Notes under the pieces: model-generated
What the model was told of the DNA's origin: nothing
The model's database searches: none
What the model saw: only the letters and a program-made list of their open reading frames with translations
Part shown: piece by piece, positions 1 to 8,884 of the stretch
Layout: the number at the start of each line of letters is the position of its first letter
How positions within the stretch are numbered: the stretch's first letter is position 1
Translations under genes and position numbers: made by a program
Source of the DNA: CAYLYU01 sp964501925
GTDB lineage: Bacteria; Pseudomonadota; Zetaproteobacteria; Mariprofundales; Mariprofundaceae
Direction: 5' to 3'
Length of the DNA stretch: 28,560 nucleotides
NCBI GenBank assembly: GCA_964501925.1
Contig: CAZCTM010000025.1
Coordinates: 1-28,560 of the forward strand

Positions 1-59
1 TGGATGCCTCCCCGGAAGGCGTGGCCGCCTACCTCGCTGCCGAGGCGGACAAGCTCTAG
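1..59 (+). CDS. C-terminal end of an unidentified protein (partial)
   Basis: An open frame enters from the left edge (codon phase begins at base 3) and ends at a TAG at 57-59, encoding about 18 residues, DASPEGVAAYLAAEADKL. The alanine- and glutamate-rich tail looks like real coding sequence. A hairpin terminator follows directly and the next gene converges from the other strand, both as expected for a gene end. Too little is present to name a family. Confidence 0.5.
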   Translation, partial: DASPEGVAAYLAAEADKL

Positions 60-70
60 TCCTGCTCAGG

Positions 71-110
71 GTTGACTGCGGCCCAATCGGGCCGCTTCCA
101 TTTAGTCAAC
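71..110 (+). terminator. Nested inverted repeat, probable bidirectional terminator
   Basis: A perfect GC-rich hairpin (GCGGCCC at 78-84, loop AATC, GGGCCGC at 89-95) is followed on the plus strand by TTCCATTT. Around it lies a second perfect 7-bp pair, GTTGACT (71-77) and AGTCAAC (104-110). It sits between two convergent genes and its right arm contains the stop codon of the minus-strand cfa gene. The plus-strand side has the better T-rich tail, so it best serves the gene ending at 59. Termination of cfa is possible but has no U-tract. Confidence 0.6.
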
Positions 111-1389
111 TGTACCAGGCCTGGCGTGTAAGCGGCAGGGGGCTTTGCCCTTCTGGGGTCTGCTTGCAAAGAAGGCACTGGTAGACGTTGAGAAGACCAG
201 TGGCAAAGCGGTGAGCGCTGCCGGCCATGTACAACCGCCATACCCGATAGGTGGCCTCGTCTGCGGCCTGAACGGCCTCATCGTGGTGTGCTTCCAGGCG
301 CCGGATCCAGTGACGCAGCGTAAGGGCATAGTGCTCGCGCAGGCTTTCAACATCCCGCACTTCAAATCCTGCCGCCTCCGCATGCTTATGCGTTTCACTG
401 ATCAGTGAAAGTTCACCATCCGGAAAAACATATCGGTCGATAAAGGGTGAGACCTTTTTTACGGGATCCTTCACGGTTCTGGCGATGCCGTGGTTGAGAA
501 ACAGTCCTCCCGGCTTCAGAAGGTTCCAGGCCTGCCGGAAGTAGGTATCCAGATGAGACTCACCCACATGTTCAAACATGCCAACGCTGACCAGCTTGTC
601 GAATGATTCCGGTTCGTCCATGCTGCGATAGTCCCGGACCTCAACCTGGCAATGATCCTCCAACCCGGCTTCCCGAATGCGTTTCCGGGCGAGTCTGGCC
701 TGCTGGTCACTTAACGTGATGCCCAGCGCCCTGACCCCGTAATGTTTGGCGGCATGGATAATCAATCCCCCCCACCCGCATCCGATATCCAGCAGTCGCT
801 CGCCTTCATGTAAGCAGAGCTTCCTGCAAATATGATCAAGCTTCTGGACCTGTGCCGTGTCGAGATCATCCTCGGGAGATATGAAATAGGCGCATGAATA
901 CACCATGCGCCTATCGAGCCAGAGGGCGTAGAAATCACTGGAGAGATTGTAGTGGTAACGTATTGCCTGCTGGTCACGCGAGAGTGAATGACGCCTGCCC
1001 CTGAACCTTGCGGGATTGCTCCTGGGAGCGGTTTGTTGGGGTCTGGGCAAATGAAAGAGGAGGCGGCTTAGGTGGAACAGCTTACCGGGTTCCCGGTACA
1101 GTCCTTTCAGGTAATCAAAGGCCTCATAACTCGCCTCAATGTCACCTTCAAGGTCGAACTCTTCAAAAATGTAACTTTCGGCCATGTTCAGCTCAGTGGG
1201 TGGCCAGAACATGGAAAAAATCGAACTCGGCTTGTTCAGACAGAGTGTAAACCGTGGTTTCTGATCGGGGTTGGGATCCCAGCTGCTGCCGTCCCAGAAA
1301 CGGATGGAGAAATCCCGTGGATGGTAATCCCGGAACAGCTCCTGAAAAAAGGCAAGGCTGATTTCTTTTGGGTGTTCCTTTGGGCTCAT
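106..1389 (-). CDS. cfa: Cyclopropane-fatty-acyl-phospholipid synthase family SAM methyltransferase
   Basis: The 427-residue protein is predicted to transfer a methylene group from S-adenosylmethionine to unsaturated acyl chains of membrane phospholipids. The C-terminal two thirds is a class I methyltransferase: the RYHYNLSSDFYALWLD entry motif (about 144-159), YSCAYF with the family cysteine (C166), the SAM loop LLDIGCGWGGL (199-209) and VGMFEHVGE with the acidic active-site residue. The N-terminal 100 residues are the substrate-binding region. Length is close to the usual 380-430. It is the last gene of the archease-rtcB-polX-pncA-pncB run and starts 14 nt after the pncB stop. No strong ribosome site precedes the ATG. 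Related mycolic-acid or polyunsaturated-lipid methylases share the fold, so the exact lipid product is inferred. Confidence 0.88.
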   Translation of the reverse strand: MSPKEHPKEISLAFFQELFRDYHPRDFSIRFWDGSSWDPNPDQKPRFTLCLNKPSSIFSMFWPPTELNMAESYIFEEFDLEGDIEASYEAFDYLKGLYREPGKLFHLSRLLFHLPRPQQTAPRSNPARFRGRRHSLSRDQQAIRYHYNLSSDFYALWLDRRMVYSCAYFISPEDDLDTAQVQKLDHICRKLCLHEGERLLDIGCGWGGLIIHAAKHYGVRALGITLSDQQARLARKRIREAGLEDHCQVEVRDYRSMDEPESFDKLVSVGMFEHVGESHLDTYFRQAWNLLKPGGLFLNHGIARTVKDPVKKVSPFIDRYVFPDGELSLISETHKHAEAAGFEVRDVESLREHYALTLRHWIRRLEAHHDEAVQAADEATYRVWRLYMAGSAHRFATGLLNVYQCLLCKQTPEGQSPLPLTRQAWYS

Positions 1390-1403
1390 ACTGCGGCGGG
1401 AGT

Positions 1404-2756
1404 CTAGAAACGTGATTGCCGGCTGACAAATGCGTCAGCTTCATGGGCGAGCCTTCTCAGCGCCTCGGACACGTTTACCGGATAGGTGGCTTCGGTCAGA
1501 CGTGCGAGCTCTGTGGGCAGCGACTTAAGCTGCCTGGCCGTGTAATCCTGGATCACTGCCAGCTGGGGGTAAGGCGCGAGAAGCTCTCCTTTTTTCATCA
1601 TGGGCCTGATCAGGGGGCTCCCATCCTGAGGGTCGTCTTCCAGGGTCAGAACATCCCCGGTCATCCGGCCATGATCATCGTATCGCCTGTACACCTGTTT
1701 CCGGCCGGGCCAGGTGGCCTTGCCCTCACTTCTCTTTCGTCGCGGTATTCCGGCATATTCCTGCAACTTGTAGGCGCAATCAAGGTAGGGCGCATCACTT
1801 GAAGTGGTCAAGCGTGTGCCAATACCAAAGCCGTCAATTGGTGCCTTTTCCCTGGTCAGTCGCATAAGCTCATACTCGTCCAGATTGCCACTTGCGAAGA
1901 TGGTTGCCTTCTCCAGCCTGCCTTCATCGAGGATTCTTCTCACCTTCCTTGCATGCTCGGCAAGGTCCCCCGAATCCAGCCGCACACCCCTGATGGCAAT
2001 CCCCTCGGATTCAAGTATGGAGGCGACCCTGACGGCCGTTTCCGCTCCCTTCTCGGTGTCATAGGTGTCAATCAGGAGGACCACATTATCCGGATGCGTG
2101 CGGGCGAAATCGAGAAAGGCCTTCTCTTCAGACGCATGCGCGAGAATGAAGGAATGGGCCATCGTTCCAAAGACAGGAATATCAAGCACGGGTCCTGCCA
2201 GGACGGTGGAGGTCCCGGAGAAACCTGCAATGTAGGAAGCGCGTGCCGCCATCAGAGCCGCCTCGGCCTCATGGGCCCGCCTGAGACCGAAGTCCACAAG
2301 CAGTTTGTCGGGTGTGACAAGTTTGATGCGGCAAGCCTTGGAGGCAATGAGGGTCTGAAACTGAAGAATGTTGATCAATCGCGACTCGACCAGTTGGGCA
2401 ACGGGAATTGGCGCCGTCACGCGCAGGACAGGTTCGTCGGGAAAGAATATCGTCCCTTCCGGCATGGCGTGGACATCCCCCTCGAACCGGAGGTCTTCAA
2501 GGTAATCCACAAAATCCTTGGAAAAGCGCCCGCTTGCCGTCAGCCAGGCCAGTTCATCTTCGGAAAAGTGCAGGGTCTCCAGATACTGCAGGGCCTGTTC
2601 CAGCCCGGCAAAGACCAGAAACCCCCGATGATTCGGCAGCTTGCGAGTAAAAAATTCGAACACGGCCGTATCCGTCATGCCGTTTTCAAGATAGGACTGC
2701 ATCATGGTGAGCTGATAGAGATCGGTGAGGAGCGGGCTTTCGGATACCTTCATCAT
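1404..2756 (-). CDS. pncB: Nicotinate phosphoribosyltransferase
   Basis: This 450-residue enzyme converts nicotinate and PRPP to nicotinate mononucleotide, the entry step of the Preiss-Handler NAD salvage route. Family marks include the N-terminal LLTDLYQLTMMQSY stretch (about 9-22), the RRAHEAEAAL region, GTMAHSFIL with the histidine that is phosphorylated in this family, the phosphate-binding VRLDSGDL and the late FGIGTRLTTSSD motif. Its ATG overlaps the pncA stop by 4 nt (ATGA), so the two enzymes of the nicotinamide-to-NaMN pathway are translationally coupled. A second ATG directly follows the first, so the start could be 3 nt later. cfa follows after 14 nt. Confidence 0.95.
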   Translation of the reverse strand: MMKVSESPLLTDLYQLTMMQSYLENGMTDTAVFEFFTRKLPNHRGFLVFAGLEQALQYLETLHFSEDELAWLTASGRFSKDFVDYLEDLRFEGDVHAMPEGTIFFPDEPVLRVTAPIPVAQLVESRLINILQFQTLIASKACRIKLVTPDKLLVDFGLRRAHEAEAALMAARASYIAGFSGTSTVLAGPVLDIPVFGTMAHSFILAHASEEKAFLDFARTHPDNVVLLIDTYDTEKGAETAVRVASILESEGIAIRGVRLDSGDLAEHARKVRRILDEGRLEKATIFASGNLDEYELMRLTREKAPIDGFGIGTRLTTSSDAPYLDCAYKLQEYAGIPRRKRSEGKATWPGRKQVYRRYDDHGRMTGDVLTLEDDPQDGSPLIRPMMKKGELLAPYPQLAVIQDYTARQLKSLPTELARLTEATYPVNVSEALRRLAHEADAFVSRQSRF

Positions 2757-3343
2757 GCCAGTTTAGTTGGAATCGCGCCTTTCTTCAGCATGTTCTCAAT
2801 GGCCAGCCTGCCATCATCCGGTTTCACGTTGACGGCCCGAACGGCATCGGTCAGAAGGTGGACCCGATAACCCAGTTCCAGCGCATCCTTAACCGTGTTG
2901 AGCACACAATAATCCGTGGCGAGCCCGCCGACAAACAGTCGTTTGATATCCAGTTTGAGCAACTGCTGATGAAGGGTAGTATGTTCAAAGCCCGAATAGG
3001 CGTCCTGATCCGGCTGGGTTGCCTTTGAAATGATGATCGCGTTTTCAGGCAGATGAAGCCCGGCAGCGAATCGGGACCCCGGACTATCAGCGATGCAGTG
3101 AGGGGGCCATGGACCTCCCTGTGTCCTGAAGGAGCAGTGATTCGGCGGATGCCAGTCGCGGGTGGCAAAAACGGGAAGACCTCTGGTCCTGAAGGATTCA
3201 ATGTAGCGATTGATCACGGGGACGATCCGATCTCCGCCGGCCACACCCAGGGCGCCTCCAGGGAGGAAGTCGTTCTGAATATCGACAAGGATCAGGGCAT
3301 CATGCCGTTGCAACTGATTTTCGTGGAAAGTCTCAATGGTCAT
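2753..3343 (-). CDS. pncA: Nicotinamidase
   Basis: The 196-residue isochorismatase-fold hydrolase deamidates nicotinamide to nicotinate, which the adjacent pncB product then uses. The catalytic triad is visible: D21 in LVDIQNDF, K107 in ISKATQ and C146 in GLATDYCV. The metal site is D63 and H65 (DWHPPNH) with H82. The length is normal for bacterial PncA. It lies 21 nt downstream of polX and overlaps pncB by 4 nt. The complete triad and metal ligands favour nicotinamidase over other isochorismatase-like hydrolases, and the pncB linkage makes this assignment strong. Confidence 0.95.
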   Translation of the reverse strand: MTIETFHENQLQRHDALILVDIQNDFLPGGALGVAGGDRIVPVINRYIESFRTRGLPVFATRDWHPPNHCSFRTQGGPWPPHCIADSPGSRFAAGLHLPENAIIISKATQPDQDAYSGFEHTTLHQQLLKLDIKRLFVGGLATDYCVLNTVKDALELGYRVHLLTDAVRAVNVKPDDGRLAIENMLKKGAIPTKLA

Positions 3344-3364
3344 CGGTCCAGTCCCCCTATCCCG

Positions 3365-5101
3365 TCATGAAGCCGGTAACATGGTTCTCTTCAGAAGCGG
3401 TTTCAATTCATCAAGTTCGCGGGTGTTCAGGACATCCTCTTTGGATAGCCAGCCTCTTCTTGCCTGCCCGACACCGTAGATTAAATTGCGAAAATCAAAG
3501 GTGCTGTGGGCATCCGAATTGATGCATATGAGGACACCTTCCTCCTTGGCATACTGGCAATAGGTGTCGAGAAGATCCAGGCGATCGGGGTGGGCATTGA
3601 GTTCAAGATAGCAGCCCCTTGTCCTGGCGTGCCGGATGATCTTCAGCATGTCCACATCATAGGGTTCACGCCGTTCGATCAGCCTGCCGCTTGGATGGGC
3701 AAGAATGGTAAAGCAGACATGATCCATGGCCCTCAAAATGCGTTCGGTCTGTTTCTGACGTGAAAGGCCAAAATGGCTGTGAACAGCCCCAATCACGAGA
3801 TCCAGTTTTCCGAGGATCCCGTCGGGTAGATCAAGCCTCCCATCCTCGAGTATCTCCACTTCGATGCCTTTCAGCAGAGTGATATCCGGTATCCCGGCGT
3901 TGAGTTCATCAATCGCCTCCATTTGTTGCAACAGTCTGCTGGAATTCAGGCCATGGGCAACAGTAAGGCGGCGGGAATGCTCTGTGATAGCCAGATACGT
4001 CAACCCCTGTTTTATGGCCGCCATGGCCATTTCCTCCATGGAGTTGTAACCATCCGTAGCCCTGGTGTGGACATGGAGGTCCCCCCTGAGATCGGAAAGC
4101 TCCACAAGCTCTGGCAGAAGGCCGGCCTTTGCAGCTTCAATTTCACCCCGGTTCTCGCGGAGCTCGGGTGGAATAAAAGGCAGTCCCACGGACTCGTACA
4201 CGGATTGTTCCGTCTGTCCCGCGATGCGCCTGCCTTTCTTGAAGACCCCGTACTCGTTGATCTTCAGTCCCATATTCTGGCCGATCCGGCGTATGGCGAT
4301 GTTGTGGGATCGGCTTCCCGTGAAGTAGTGCATGGCGGCACCAAAGCTTTCCTCGGGGACCACACGCAGGTCAACCTGGATTCCACACTTGAGAATCACC
4401 GATGATCGTGTGCTGCCCCTGGAAAGAACTTCCCCGATTTCATCAAAGGCTACAAAATGATCCATGACCTTTTCCGGGTGGTCCGAGGTGGCCAGCACGT
4501 CCAGATCCCCCACAGTTTCCTGGCAGCGGCGGAAGCTTCCCGCAACCTCAAGCCTTTTGATATCCCGACAAGTTTTCAGATGGTTCAGGAGGGACTGGAG
4601 GTGTTGGCCGGCAATGGAAAGCTTGAACCGATGCACGCTGGAGGCATGGGCCTCGATCACCTGAAGGATACGGGTTTCGGTTTTCTCGCCGAATCCCGGC
4701 AGGGAACGCAGGCGACCATCCTTGGCGGCACGGTGAAGTTGTTCAAGATTGTGGATATCCAGCTCGTGGTAAAGGATCCGGACCCGCTTGGGTCCCAGTC
4801 CGGGGATATGCAGAAGATCGGTCACGGTAGCGGGCAGGCGTTTGCGAAGACGATTGAGCATGGCACATTTGCCGGTGCGAACGATTTCCTCGATCTTTGC
4901 GGCCAGGTCTTTTCCAATGCCTGGAAGGCTGGTCAGGTCGTCACCACGCCTGCTTATAATCGCGATGTCCTGGGGCAGATCCCGAATGATGCGGGCAGCA
5001 TTGCGATAGGCCCTGATGCGGAAGGGATTGCTTCCTTCTATTTCCAGCAGATCGGCAATCTCGTCAAACATGTTTGCGACATCTTCATTGACCACGGCCA
5101 C
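3365..5101 (-). CDS. polX: DNA polymerase X with C-terminal PHP domain
   Basis: PolX is a gap-filling repair polymerase. In bacteria it usually carries a PHP metallo-phosphoesterase domain with 3'-5' exonuclease and AP-endonuclease activity. Counting from the upstream ATG at 5125, helix-hairpin-helix motifs lie at about 60-160, the palm carboxylates are D207 and D209 (GDLD) with D252 (VDLRVV), and the PHP domain starts at about 345 with GDLHVHT and runs to NSDAH near the end. I prefer the GTG at 5101 (product MAVVNEDVANMF, 578 residues) because GGGAGG lies 8 nt before it, while the ATG at 5125 has no ribosome site. The gene sits between rtcB and pncA. Length and domain order are normal for the bacterial family. 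Confidence 0.93.
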   Translation of the reverse strand: MAVVNEDVANMFDEIADLLEIEGSNPFRIRAYRNAARIIRDLPQDIAIISRRGDDLTSLPGIGKDLAAKIEEIVRTGKCAMLNRLRKRLPATVTDLLHIPGLGPKRVRILYHELDIHNLEQLHRAAKDGRLRSLPGFGEKTETRILQVIEAHASSVHRFKLSIAGQHLQSLLNHLKTCRDIKRLEVAGSFRRCQETVGDLDVLATSDHPEKVMDHFVAFDEIGEVLSRGSTRSSVILKCGIQVDLRVVPEESFGAAMHYFTGSRSHNIAIRRIGQNMGLKINEYGVFKKGRRIAGQTEQSVYESVGLPFIPPELRENRGEIEAAKAGLLPELVELSDLRGDLHVHTRATDGYNSMEEMAMAAIKQGLTYLAITEHSRRLTVAHGLNSSRLLQQMEAIDELNAGIPDITLLKGIEVEILEDGRLDLPDGILGKLDLVIGAVHSHFGLSRQKQTERILRAMDHVCFTILAHPSGRLIERREPYDVDMLKIIRHARTRGCYLELNAHPDRLDLLDTYCQYAKEEGVLICINSDAHSTFDFRNLIYGVGQARRGWLSKEDVLNTRELDELKPLLKRTMLPAS

Positions 5102-5207
5102 TTCACCCGCCTCCCGTAGCGGCATCTGCTCGTGCCCGTGAGGCTTTCTCCTTTTTCAGATCAATCGGCGTGAGTGGATCCTTCCGGGATGGCGCGGTGC
5201 CCAATGT

Positions 5208-6638
5208 TCAACCCTTGATGCAGATCAGGGGTTCAAGCCTTGCCACCTTGCGGGCAAGCCCAGCCTGATCGGCCGCATGAACCACAGCGGACACATCCTT
5301 GTACGCCCCGGGGGCCTCCTCGGCCACACCCCGGTAGCTGCGGCTGCGAATGACGATGCCCCGTTCACCGAGGTGATCAATGACCTCTCGGCCACGCCAG
5401 CATTTTGTGGCCTTGTGTCTGCTCATGGCCCTGCCTGCCCCATGGCAGGCTGAGCCAAAGGCCAGATCCATGCTTTCACGGGTGCCTGCCAGAATGTAGG
5501 AGGCTGTTCCCATTGTGCCTCCGATCAGGACAGGCTGTCCGTATGGCCGGAGGGGCTCAGGGATATCGGGGTGCCCCGGCCCGTATGCGCGTGTGGCCCC
5601 CTTCCGGTGGACGAACAGGCAACGCTCCTGACCGTCTATCTCATGTCTCTCCAGCTTGCAGGTGTTATGGGAAACATCGTAAAGGAGTGTGAGATCCACT
5701 CCCGGGATGACCTGGCTGAAGGCTTGGCGGGTCAGGTGCGTGATGATTTGCCGGTTGGCCAGGGCACAGTTGATACCGGCACGCATGGCGCCAAGATAGG
5801 CTAGGCCGGTTCTGGACTGAAGGGGCGCACAGGCCAGCTCCCGGTCCGGAAGCTCTATGCCATGCTTTGCTGCCTCAAGAACCATTTGCTTGAGAAATTC
5901 CGTACCAATCTGATGACCAAGACCGCGAGAGCCACAGTGGATGGAGACGACGATATCCATCTCATCAACACCGTAGGCCCGGGCGATGGTGCGGTCATAA
6001 ACCGCTGTGACCTGCTGAACCTCCAGGTAATGATTTCCCGATCCCAGGGTTCCCATCTCATCTTCCTGCCTCTTTTTTGCCCGTTCGGAGACATGCTCGG
6101 GCAAAGCACCTCGTATGCATCCACGCTCCTCAATGCGGTCAAGATCCTCCTCTCTCCCGTAACCGTGTTCCACTGCCCACACGGCTCCCCCCCTGAGCAT
6201 ATCGTCCATTTCCTTTGGCCTGAGATGTATCTTCCCACGGCTTCCCACACCTGATGGGATCATTCGATACAGGGTGTCTGCCAGGTGTTTTTTGACACGG
6301 TCGATATCCTCGAGTTTTAAGCCTGTGCGAAGTGTTCGCACACCGCAGGAGATGTCGAATCCGACACCGCCCGCGGAGACGACCCCGCCGGCCTCTTCAT
6401 CAAAGGCTGCAACACCGCCAATGGGAAAACCGTAACCCCAGTGTGCGTCCGGCATGGCAAAGGAGGCCTTGACGATTCCGGGCAGAGAGGCAACGTGGAC
6501 GACCTGCTCATAAACCTTTTGGTCCATCTGTTCGATCAGGGGCCGGTCGGCATAAATAATCCCTGGCACCTGCATCTTGCCATGCGGTTCGATGCGCCAT
6601 TCGGTCTGACCTGTTTGATCTAGTTGCGCCGGATCCAT
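5208..6638 (-). CDS. rtcB: RtcB RNA-splicing ligase
   Basis: RtcB joins RNA ends bearing 2',3'-cyclic phosphate or 3'-phosphate to 5'-OH, using GTP and Mn2+. The 476-residue protein keeps the full active site: D95 and C98 (GFDISCGVR), H203 (GSGNHYLEV), H234 (SIHCGSRG), H324 (VSHN) and the guanylylated histidine H399 in CHGAGR. GGTMGTASY forms part of the nucleotide pocket. The start is supported by GGAG 8 nt before the ATG. It follows the archease gene by 29 nt; archease is the known activator of RtcB guanylylation, so the pair probably works as an RNA-repair or tRNA-ligation module. No rtcR-like regulator is seen nearby. Confidence 0.97.
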   Translation of the reverse strand: MDPAQLDQTGQTEWRIEPHGKMQVPGIIYADRPLIEQMDQKVYEQVVHVASLPGIVKASFAMPDAHWGYGFPIGGVAAFDEEAGGVVSAGGVGFDISCGVRTLRTGLKLEDIDRVKKHLADTLYRMIPSGVGSRGKIHLRPKEMDDMLRGGAVWAVEHGYGREEDLDRIEERGCIRGALPEHVSERAKKRQEDEMGTLGSGNHYLEVQQVTAVYDRTIARAYGVDEMDIVVSIHCGSRGLGHQIGTEFLKQMVLEAAKHGIELPDRELACAPLQSRTGLAYLGAMRAGINCALANRQIITHLTRQAFSQVIPGVDLTLLYDVSHNTCKLERHEIDGQERCLFVHRKGATRAYGPGHPDIPEPLRPYGQPVLIGGTMGTASYILAGTRESMDLAFGSACHGAGRAMSRHKATKCWRGREVIDHLGERGIVIRSRSYRGVAEEAPGAYKDVSAVVHAADQAGLARKVARLEPLICIKG

Positions 6639-6667
6639 TATTCCAGCTCCCTGTGCGTATCAAGTAT

Positions 6668-7102
6668 TTAGACGTCTACAACACATTGTGCAAGCCACAT
6701 GCCGTTCTCATCATGTTTGACCTTTAGTTCCGTGTAAGTTGCCCCCTTGACCTCGATGGCTGGTTTGTGCCGGTCAACATCAACCCCTTCTCCCCAGATA
6801 TCGGCGTGCAAATGATGGCCATCCATTTCCACCTTGAAGCGGGAGAACAGCATCTTGCGGACGGCCATTTCATAGACAAGCCGGTTCAGCCAATCAACCA
6901 GGAGCAACTCATGGTTGGGGGCATCAGCGGTGACCTCAAGATGCTGCAGGGGGCGGATCGTCCGGGGGTCGGCGATCACGGCAGTCATTGCCGTGGCTGC
7001 CTCCTCAAAGGCGCTGGCCAGGGTTGGCCCGAACCCACGCACACCGATGTCGGCCTCATGGGGAAAATGTTCCCATCCCGGTTCATGCATGTTTCTGGCC
7101 AA
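6668..7102 (-). CDS. Archease, RtcB activator
   Basis: The 144-residue product has the archease hallmarks: HEADIGVRGFGPTLASAFEEAA near the N-terminus, the central LLVDWLNRLVYE segment and a C-terminal VVDV with the conserved metal-binding aspartate. Archease speeds guanylylation of RtcB and allows multiple turnovers; rtcB lies 29 nt downstream on the same strand. The first codon of the long frame is TTG (7102). An in-frame ATG at 7090 is an equally good start and would shorten the product by four residues. The cyclase gene ends 38 nt upstream. Confidence 0.93.
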   Translation of the reverse strand: MARNMHEPGWEHFPHEADIGVRGFGPTLASAFEEAATAMTAVIADPRTIRPLQHLEVTADAPNHELLLVDWLNRLVYEMAVRKMLFSRFKVEMDGHHLHADIWGEGVDVDRHKPAIEVKGATYTELKVKHDENGMWLAQCVVDV

Positions 7103-7140
7103 CCTCGGCCGATGAAATCTTTCGCTTCAACGGGACGGGC

Positions 7141-7773
7141 CTATCTGATGGCGAAGACCTGGATCGGTTCCGAGATCCCATGCACCCTGGTTTTTGGCAT
7201 GGCCTGCATAGGTACATCCTTTTCCACCTCCCTGGCGACATCTTCACTGACCAGAATGTCCGTATCCCACTGCTTGTTCAGTTCCTCGATGCGCGAGGCC
7301 AAGTTGACCGCGTCACCGATCACGGTGAATTCCATCCTCTCCTGACTGCCCACGCTGCCCGCCACCATTTTCCCGCAGTGGATGCCTATGCCAATCTTGA
7401 GTATAGGCTTGCCTTCCTTCATCTGACGGGCGTTGAACTCGTTCAGGGATCGCCGCATTCCTAGAGCCGCGTGAACGGCGCGATAGATGTGCTTGCTGTC
7501 GGGATTGAGCACCCCGAAAACAGCAAGAAGGCTGTCTCCCCCGAACTTGTTGATCCAGCCATTTTCCTCCTTGATGGTTGGTTCGACGGCAGTGAAGTAG
7601 TTGTTCAGCAGGTTGACCACCTCTTCTGGAGGCATCTTTTCCGCCAGGGCCGTGAAATCCCGAATATCAGCGAACAGGACGCTGGCATGGACGGCCTTGC
7701 CCCCAAGGCATGACACCATGGTGCATGACATCGTCTGCGAGTTCCCTGGCGATGTATCGTCCGAAGGCATCAC
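7141..7773 (-). pseudogene. Class III adenylate/guanylate cyclase catalytic part (3' part of a frameshifted gene)
   Basis: This frame encodes an intact class III cyclase catalytic domain: VLFADIRDFT with metal-binding D36, NKFGGDSLLAVFG with D80, and GDAVNLASRIEEL with transition-state residues N158 and R161. It would make a cyclic nucleotide, probably cAMP. The first 22 residues or so are out-of-frame sequence. The true upstream continuation, NQMVKGLVEKERLRDAFGRY followed by IARELADDVMHHGVM, is read in another frame between about 7815 and 7709. That stretch joins the HAMP-ended membrane part at 7801-8787, which is in this same frame. The gene therefore carries two compensating single-base shifts. 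It is either a recent pseudogene or an assembly with two homopolymer errors. As it stands, the catalytic domain is separated from its membrane sensor. Confidence 0.8.
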
Positions 7774-7800
7774 GGAGTCGTTCCTTTTCCACCAATCCTT

Positions 7801-8787
7801 TCACCATCTGGTTGAATGTTCAAAAATATCGGCGAATTCATCGGTGCTTGTGGGGACAAGAGAGGCCTCGAGGCTGCCATCCTGTACCTGCCGCATGGCC
7901 CGGGACAGTTTGTTTGCCGAGCCGGTTATTTCCCGAGCCATCTGCATGGAGATCATGAGGGAAACACAGCTACCCACCGTGATGATGGCGATGGCCCAGC
8001 CAGTCAGTTTGGGCATGAACGTTGCCTGCTGGGCCATCGCAAGCATGTTCAGCTCATTCTGAAACTTGATGAGCAGCGTGACACCCAGGACAAGCAGGGG
8101 CATGAAGACGACGAGTCCTGACACGAGAAGAAGTTTGCGTTTCATGGTGATTGGGATGATCCTCTGCCGGTCCATGGATTGGCCGGTGTGATTTCTTTTG
8201 AGCCAGACAATGACCGGCTCCATGATGCTGGAGACTGCATAGTATTCAAACATGGCGTGTCCGATCGCCACCATGAACGACGCCATCATGGCGACGAGCA
8301 TTTGCCACAGGTGAAGTTTGAAGTCCAGGAAGTGGTTGGCCATCAGGATAAGTATCCCGATCACCAGGGCAAAGACTGATCCGTGAAAAAGCAGGATGCG
8401 GCGGGCGGAAAGAAGAGGGAAATTGAAGGCGCAAACCAGCATCTCGCTGGTCATGCGATCGATGTTGCCGGACGAACTGTCCAGCCATGCGCGAAAGGGT
8501 CGGAAATCATGGACCAGCACGCGATAGCCGGTTAAGAAGGTCACAAGGGCGGCGATCGGTATGATCAGCCCTGCAGCTAGACGCATTTGCTCCATCGTCA
8601 GATCCACACCGAAAATGTAAAAGGGGATCCCCAGCAGCATGGAGGTTGCCGTTGTGGAAACAAAAAGGGTGACAAGCCTTCGGTAAAGGCCATGGATGGG
8701 TGAACTTGAGGGGGGCGCATCCGGACCTCCCACAAGGCGCCCCCCGTGGTCCGGATCGGCAGCTAATGCTCGCTCGCTTTTCATCAT
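7801..8787 (-). pseudogene. Six-TM membrane and HAMP part of a class III nucleotide cyclase (5' part of a frameshifted gene)
   Basis: The 328-residue frame has six hydrophobic segments (roughly residues 36-60, 66-92, 128-152, 158-185, 215-240 and 263-290). A HAMP linker follows (ANKLSRAMRQVQDGSLEASL to DEFADIFEH), and the frame then stops at TRW. Homologous cyclases continue from the HAMP linker into FNQMV and the FGRYIA linker; that sequence is present one base out of frame. A single missing T near 7815-7816 explains the stop, and an extra base near 7700-7709 restores the frame for the catalytic domain. The start at 8787 has GGGAGA immediately before two consecutive ATGs, so the second ATG is likely used. 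It probably senses an envelope or membrane signal and controls cyclic nucleotide synthesis. Confidence 0.75.
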
Positions 8788-8884
8788 TCTCCCGGATCTC
8801 AGCCCCTAGTAAAGGCTACTGTTGGGAGGCCTTGGCGTCCAGATGGGAGAGGTTTTGTCCCGGGAAAGCCTTGATGGATGGCTT

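Noticed and set aside
1953..2870. 305-codon plus-strand open frame antisense to pncB/pncA
   Set aside because: It lies opposite two genes with complete catalytic motifs, has no ribosome site and its product has no recognisable domain; it is a shadow of GC-biased codon use.
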